From contig CATQJL010000001.1 in NCBI GenBank assembly GCA_958299035.1, forward strand, positions 26,143,521 to 26,207,520: 64,000 bases of DNA. Reading direction: 5' to 3'. The first letter of the stretch is position 1, and the number at the start of each line of letters is the position of its first letter. The notes beneath the pieces were generated by a model. The model saw only the letters and a list, made by a program, of their open reading frames with translations. It did no database searches and was not told the origin of the DNA. Positions 57,858-64,000 of the stretch are shown one piece after another. The translations under genes were made by a program, and so were the position numbers. The DNA is from Cylicocyclus nassatus (Eukaryota; Nematoda; Chromadorea; Rhabditida; Strongylidae).

Positions 57858-60495
57858 CTAAGAGCTTCCAAAGAACTCAAATAGAATTCCACCTTTTAGA
57901 TTCAAATTCACCCTGCCGCAAGGTCATGCAACATTAATTTTAGAATAATGTAATAGATATAATTTGCCAAACCTTTGATTGCAATAGTTTTATTGCCCTC
58001 AATAAATAAAGCTCTTTTATAGAATCATCCTCCAATTTCTGCAAGTTTGTCCGTTTTTTCAAACAAAAGAGAGAAAACAATTGTTTCAACTAGTGTCAAG
58101 ATGAAAAAATGTCTTGGAACTTTGCGGATATACAAGTCTGATGAAGAAGACCAAATTTTGAAATTTTGTTGGGTGGCGGCAATAATGCCTCAATGGGTCT
58201 GAATTAAGCACAGATTTTGGCCTTGTAATCCGTTGAACTGAACATTTTGATCATTTTGAGCAGCATTTCGATTCAGTGTGATTGTCTTCGAGTATGATTT
58301 ATGACATAACTGACAAAAATTAAGTTACGCGAAAATTCTATAGCACCCTTGAAATTTATAGCTTACGATCTAGACGAATCACTTCAATACGATATTACTT
58401 GTGGAAGGAAAGCAACTGTTACCAGAGGCTGGAGTGGAGAAGCAAAGTTACCGTAGTCTTTCAAACAAAAGATAGGTTGCCAAAATTGCTATGTCGCGGT
58501 GAAGTTCGGAAGCATCTGTGATGTTATTCTGTGTAAAAAACAGGATTACTAGAAAAAAATTACACAAAACAGCATTGACGAAATTTTCTAAGCAGTTCCC
58601 TTTGGAAATATACCTCTTTATAGAAGATTTCTATCGAAGGCAAGTTGATCACTTGGAAAGAGGATAAAAAATTACGCATCGCTTCGTGGTTGGCTCCAAC
58701 GTTTCATTCTTAGTGACCTAGCTCCTCAGGTGAGAAGTAAGCTACCAGCAAACTTCTCCTTTCAAACGAGAACAAAATCGTACAAATCAGTTGGTTTTGC
58801 AGAAAAATGAGAATGGATGGTGGTAAGATGGAAGCTTTTGTGCCAAACTTATATAACAATTTATAGAGTGGAGAAAATTACTGTAGTCGTTGTTCGCCTC
58901 AAAGAATACGTTACAGAGGGGAAAATCTAGATTTTTTTATTATACATGTAGTCAAGACCTTGAAAGTCAGACTAAGGTAAGTTTGATAACTGCGTAATGA
59001 AAAAAGTTGGTTTAGAACCATTTTTAAATTGTGGCAATGTGTAACGCTTATATCACAACAGGCGTTGGCTACATTATGTTTTTCAGTCAATAAAAAATGG
59101 TGCGTACTTGCTGTACCACATTTTCTGATCGCACCCTGCTGAGTCACAGCAATTCCTTCGTAATTAGGATTCACGATCTAAGTGCACCTGTGAAACGGCT
59201 ATTCCTCAGGCATCTTGACATCATTACCATATTTCCTGACCAGAAAGATTCCCCAAAATCTCGTTGAAAACTACAGAACTTTTCAAAACTTTCATACTCT
59301 GAAATAAAGCAGCAAAAATTGATATGAGATGCGCTGTGAAAAGGAACCGTTGTCGGATGAGACTGCAAAACTTTGGTGCCGTTTTCATGATATGCTAGAA
59401 TTTATTCTTATTTGGGGACTTACATCGAATTCATCGGAGCCTAGGATCCTGACAATTTTTCGAGCTTTAATTCAATTGAAAGTACTTTTTCACCCTGTGT
59501 GTATGCTATGTCATTCAGATAGTCCTGCTGCTTTCTTTTTTGCGCTTTTTTAAGACGAATTCTCAAAAAAAAAGAAAAAATTTCTCAATAAATCCTGTAA
59601 AATCAAGCAAAATAAGCACCATTTTGAGAGAAATTTTAAAGGTGCGAGCATTCACTCTTGTAAGCTGCTTTTTCCATCCAAAAGACTTGTGGTGATCGAT
59701 CCTCTCAATACAGTGTTAGAATATTACGCTTACAGTTGTTTATGAAATGGCGCAACACAGCAAGACTAGTTTTCGGCATTTTAAACGCTACATTTTTTGG
59801 GCACATTTGATCCGTAAACTTTTCTCTGAGAAGTTGACAATTCTGATAACAGTTTCGATTAATCGTTCCAAATTTTTCGAATGAATAGCAAAAAGTTAAA
59901 CTCTTTGAACAACAGGACGAGATTAGTATACAAACTACTTAGTATGGAAATGTCTTCGAACAACTTATAAAACAAGTGCGGGATTCGATCTGAGATTTAT
60001 GGGCTTTTAATATTTTATGATGTACGCACTAATCAGTGCTTATAATTTCTGTATTGTCCTTCTATTCAACAGAGCGATATCAGACCCTTTGAACTCGATT
60101 TGCGGAAAAAATTCCTGCAAGTGCATTTGCCGACATTTACAATTGTTTCGAAACAAGGGCAGCAAAAACAATAGCGCTGCTTCGGTCGGGAAGACAGCTG
60201 TTCAAAAGTGATATCATTATGAAAAAAAGAATTTGAAGTAAATAGAAAAGATACTGCGTTGTATTGATGAAATGTTCAAACAATCTCTTAAATCTACAAT
60301 TACGAAATTGCAATGATGAATTCGTGCATTTGGGACACTTCAAGATTTGTTGAGCTCACAGAAGCAAGCATCGGAACAGATCATGAATGCATGCATGCAT
60401 GTCGAGATTGCAGCTGAGCTGACAAAATAGGATACGGAATATAAGCACCTCGAAATCTTCATGCATTTCACTGTTTGAGATCTTCGCCGTGTAGC
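57858..60495. other. Long intergenic stretch, no supported gene
   Basis: Contains old MITE-like blocks (TGGAAAGAGGATAAAAAATT near 58656, resembling 39595-40596). Open frames such as the minus-strand one at 59171-59368 have no identifiable domain. Confidence 0.4.
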
Positions 60496-61642
60496 ATGTT
60501 AGTGTATCTGGCTATTCTAGGGCTCCTTTCTGGAGCCAGCACTAGAACAATTCTTAGTGCGAACGAGGTTTGCTTTATGTCATTTGATGGGACTTTGTAC
60601 AACGAAAAAGTTTCAGAGAGATCATACCCAACATCGAGAAAGGCAAGCCAGACAAGGTACTACACATCTCACTAGTGTAAGTACTTCAAAAGATAACGTC
60701 AATGTTTCAGTATGCTTCGACAGAGTGGATCCACGCACTGGTGTGTCGGACTGCCCAAGCAGGGTGGCCTTTTGCACAAACCCAGTGTATCAGCAAGTGA
60801 TGTGGGAGCAGTGTCCTTTGACATGCGGGCGGTGTCCCGGTGTTTTACCAAATCCAGGTGGTGTGAACCCAGTGCCAGTCAATCCTGTTCCAGTCAACCC
60901 TGTTCCAGTCAATCCTGTCGTACCAGTTAACCCGGGTAGGCGCGAATTCAACAAAATAATACTGATTGCCAATTTCAGGGACTACAACTTGTTTTGATCG
61001 AGTACACCCGGTGACTGGCGTGTCCGATTGCCCCAGCAGACGAGATTTGTGCAACAGACCCGACTATCAGCAGCTAATGGCAGAACAATGCCCTCTAACT
61101 TGTGGCAGGTGCCCTGGCATTCTACCAGACCCTAGTAACCCACTGAACCCAGTCAACCCTGTTAATCCTGTCAATCCAGTTAATCCAGTGGTACCAGTCA
61201 ATCCCGTTCCAGTCAACCCAGTAGTACCAGTCAATCCCGTTCCAGTCAATCCAGTAGTACCAGTCAATCCTGTTCCAGTCAATCCAGTGGTACCAGTCCC
61301 GGTACCTGTTAACCCTGTTCCAGTACCTGTCAATCCCGTTCCCGTTAATCCAGTGGTACCAGTCAATCCGGTACCCGTTAATCCCGTAGTGCCAGTCAAC
61401 CCGGTACCTATTAACCCTGTTGCACCCGTTAATCCTGGAATCGTTAACCCAAGTAAGTACTTTTCAAACCATGCCACTTGTGAACTCCTTTAGTGGTTAC
61501 TCTTCTTATAGACTGTCGTGACTATGTGGATCCCAGAACAGGAGTAAGCGATTGCCTTCGAATGGCACAATTTTGTCGAGATCCAGGTTACATTCAAGTC
61601 ATGAGTGAGCAATGCCCAAGAACATGTGGATTCTGTGTATAG
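60496..61642 (+). CDS. Secreted protein with three ShKT domains and NPV repeat linker
   Basis: Five exons: 60496-60567 (signal peptide [15 protein letters not shown]), 60617-60656, 60711-60935 (ShKT 1, [14 protein letters not shown] to CPLTCGRCP), 60979-61452 (ShKT 2, [14 protein letters not shown] to CPLTCGRCP, then about 110 residues of NPV/PVNPVP repeats) and 61512-61642 (ShKT 3, [14 protein letters not shown] to CPRTCGFCV, stop). Introns of 49, 54, 43 and 59 nt have GT-AG ends; all frames join, giving 313 residues. ShKT exons are phase 1 on both sides except the last. Each ShKT has all six cysteines. The NPV stretch is encoded by 15-27-nt repeats and is the likeliest part to vary in length. 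It is probably secreted and extracellular; no catalytic domain was seen. The signal-peptide start at 60496 was chosen because upstream frame lacks ATG. Confidence 0.85.
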
Positions 61643-62065
61643 GTGCAAACCCACAGCGCATAAATTTCTCAGAATGTTATTCTCAACTCAAAGCACAATT
61701 GAACCATCACTATAGCGCATTCCAGGAAAACATATTCAAACAGTTGCCATGCTTCAAAGTTTAGGACCTTTGATTACCTGATTATCGCATGTTCGAAGGG
61801 ATAATACTAGAAGCAGCTCTCATAGTAAAATCCCAGATTATCTGGTACTGATCTTCTTTCTCAATGGCAGCATTACAGTGTAAAAAGCTGTATACGGCGA
61901 TTCTTGAAAACCAAACTTGAATTGCTGCCAACTTCAGAAAAAATAAGTTGCTCTTCTATGTGTTCATCGTAGGAGATGTCACAAAAGCAGCAACAAGCTC
62001 ATCAGCTGTTGAATTTGTAGCGTAGTAGTCAGCTTGGAATAGACTGAAAGTGAACGTTGTAAATA
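61643..62065. other. Intergenic
   Basis: 3' flank of the ShKT gene; no clear AATAAA close to the stop and no other gene seen. Confidence 0.4.
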
Positions 62066-62716
62066 CAGGGTGTCCCAAAAAGATTTGCACACTGTTTGAT
62101 TGTTGATAACTCTCCTGCTTTCATGTCTTTTGCTGCTTGAGGCGTCATTCTGTAGACCGAGGTTCAACCTAGATATGCAGTGTGGAGCGAACGATTGATG
62201 GCTCTCCATTACTGCAGGATTACGGTAGAAACTTCGAGGAGGATTTTAAGCCATTGAAAGCGATTTTTTGCCGATTTTTGCCTCAGAAAGGAAACCAAAC
62301 AAGCCAAAAAGTTTTTTGCCGGACTAGTCGAAGTCGTTGACTTTGAATATGAAATTTGCACTTCAGAGTGCTTCTTTGTAACTAGAATGTTCGTCAGAAA
62401 TGTGAATACGCCGTCAAGAAAGCTTGAAAAACTCATGAAAACTCATATATTGAAATCAACACGCTTGAAAACATTGCCACACAAATTTTCAGATTTTTTG
62501 AAATTATTTCGTCAAAAAGCCTATTCCACAGTGACGCTGTATGCTGAAATTTCATACCGTAATCCTACGGCAATGAAAAGCGATTAGTGATTCACTCCAT
62601 ACTTTAGATCTAAGTTGGACCTAACTCTACAGAATGGTACTTCAAGCTCGGCAAAAGACATCAAAGAAAAAGTTATTAACGATCAAACAGTGTGAACATC
62701 CTTTTGGGACACTCTG
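62066..62716. mobile_element. TA-flanked Tc1-type MITE, full copy
   Basis: CAGGGTGTCCCAAAAAG is matched by CTTTTGGGACACTCTG at the right with TA on both sides, 651 bp and palindromic. A truncated relative is at 30401. Confidence 0.9.
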
Positions 62717-63603
62717 TATTTGATGCATAAACAAATACGGCCATACCAGAATCAAGCGTGGTGTGTGGTGCGCCCGATCCTATTTATTTCTGTGGGGGGG
62801 GGGGAAGGGGGGGAAGGGAGAGTTACTCAATGTTTGCAGAGAATGGGAGAGTAATGTTCATTGTAAAGATGAAAATAATTAAAAAATTTTCGGGGTCAAT
62901 AATTTACTATAAGCTCTTCCATGCTATCCGTTTTCTCAAGTGTCAAATTCATGAAGGTCTTCTTGTTTTTTCTTCTAATGATGACATCCTACGAATTCTT
63001 GAGAGTAGGAGGGAAGAGCACTCCTTGGTTTTGGCACCATATCTCCTGCTTAGCAGTGGTGATGGCGTAAAAAAACGGTCTACAGTTGAGTGACTTCAAC
63101 CAAAGCTTGCAAACTAGTAAAGGATCCTGGCATTCAAAATCGATTAAACTCGCCTATCACATAACTTTATCCCGTTGTTGCTGCTTCAAGTGTCTTCATT
63201 TTTGAAGTAGTTGAAGAATGAACGGTGCAATTATTTGCTTAATTATATCATGGTCGAAACAAAATACTTTTTGTTTTGATTGTTATTAGACAGTGAAAAG
63301 GTTGAGAAAAACCAAAATCATCTACATTCACTCAAATCGATGGACTTTATGTGCATTGTAACCGTATTTTATTCGATGTAACAAGAGTCCATTCGCATTT
63401 TGAACTTACTAAGGCCCGACACACGTACCTCCCCGCTGCGGAGAGGAGGAGATTTGAGAGGTGACGCGTCATATTTCGTCACTTCAAGTATCTGTATTGT
63501 TCTTATGAAAGTTCTCATACTCTGATAACTGATTAAAATGATGTCAGAGAATTTTCCTGTTCCGCGTAATCCCCTGGGGATTCACAGAAAATCGCCTTTG
63601 TTT
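62717..63603. other. Intergenic, no supported gene
   Basis: An 11-nt G run lies at 62794-62804. A plus-strand frame 62758-63093 passes through it and is not credible as a gene start. Confidence 0.4.
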
Positions 63604-63915
63604 TCAAAGTCGTCTTCTTTCCAGGAAGTCGATAAAAACGTCGTGAAGTTGTACTGGATTTACTACAGCAATTTCTAGGGATGATTTCGACAAAAACGGA
63701 TTGTGCAGTTTTTGAGTTTTTCGATGAACCTCAGCTCGCAAACAGAGATTCGTCGAAAAATTCGATATCGTGATAATTTCTATTTCAGAAATGTTTAGCG
63801 TGTCATAGTATACCCTCGGTACAACTCCACAGCATTTTCGTCGATGTAGGAGGATAATCGATTTCGGAAATATGAGCTGATTCTTGGTGATCTCCAAAAA
63901 GATCACATGAAACAA
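63604..63915 (-). CDS. Unrecognised minus-strand open frame
   Basis: The frame is open for 103 codons to a TGA at 63604 (CCGVVPRVYYDTLNISE..., SLEIAVVNPVQLHDVFI..., LERRRL). There is no ATG near its 5' end, so it would be an internal or last exon. No domain recognised; composition is protein-like. It lies close to the window end, where the gene could continue. Confidence 0.3.
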   Translation of the reverse strand: MFHVIFLEITKNQLIFPKSIILLHRRKCCGVVPRVYYDTLNISEIEIITISNFSTNLCLRAEVHRKTQKLHNPFLSKSSLEIAVVNPVQLHDVFIDFLERRRL

Positions 63916-64000
63916 TGCAAATCTCTAGATGGCAATGCTCTGTCATCTATTATACTCAAATATTAGGGTGTAAGAACCTTATAAGATTATAAAAAAAAAA

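Noticed and set aside
61067..61477. Minus-strand open frame of [10 protein letters not shown] repeats resembling collagen (and a similar one at 50247-51020)
   Set aside because: It is the antisense reading of the NPV/PV linker repeats in the ShKT genes, which have clean exons on the plus strand.

Overview
The window looks like nuclear DNA of a nematode, most likely a strongylid (hookworm-type) or other clade V worm. The evidence is short 43-60 nt GT-AG introns with T-rich acceptors, tandem ShKT-domain secreted proteins, a two-exon Kunitz-like peptide, AATAAA poly(A) signals and very many TA-flanked mariner/Tc1-type repeats. There are no operons, ribosome-binding sites or other bacterial features. 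The species assignment is an inference. Gene density is low; most of the 64 kb is transposon-derived.

Left flank (1-4366): a 126-bp tandem array at the window edge, dispersed repeats, a tRNA-like/SINE-like head, a 638-bp palindromic element, and the 3' part of a protein tyrosine phosphatase gene. The phosphatase active-site loop carries an in-frame 36-nt inverted duplication just before the catalytic cysteine codon.

Central 17.8 kb (4367-22208): a palindromic mariner-type MITE split by a 16.9-kb element (5040-21931) with about 2.26-kb terminal inverted repeats and a TA target duplication. Inside lie a spliced Tc1/mariner-superfamily DDE transposase gene with frame lesions, inward-facing spliced cargo transcription units whose 5' exons sit in the terminal repeats, a hAT-like insertion present in both repeats, and younger insertions (a mariner relic, TTAA-type MITEs). 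This giant element is the most unusual structure in the window.

Right half (22209-64000): broken fragments of conserved genes (C1QBP/p32, EFL1, and near 56.8 kb LMAN1/ERGIC-53), each with small frame lesions; an intact Kunitz-like secreted peptide gene (28.4 kb); many palindromic MITEs, some nested near the dyad centre of older ones; a foldback element with a TGTC-type microsatellite; clusters of TACCTTGAGGTA mini-hairpins; and two spliced ShKT-domain genes (49.3-51.1 kb and 60.5-61.6 kb) with phase-1 one-domain exons and proline-rich linkers. The only apparently intact host genes are the two ShKT genes, the Kunitz-like gene and possibly one or two small unrecognised genes. All exon models were read by eye from splice motifs and reading frames, not from transcripts.
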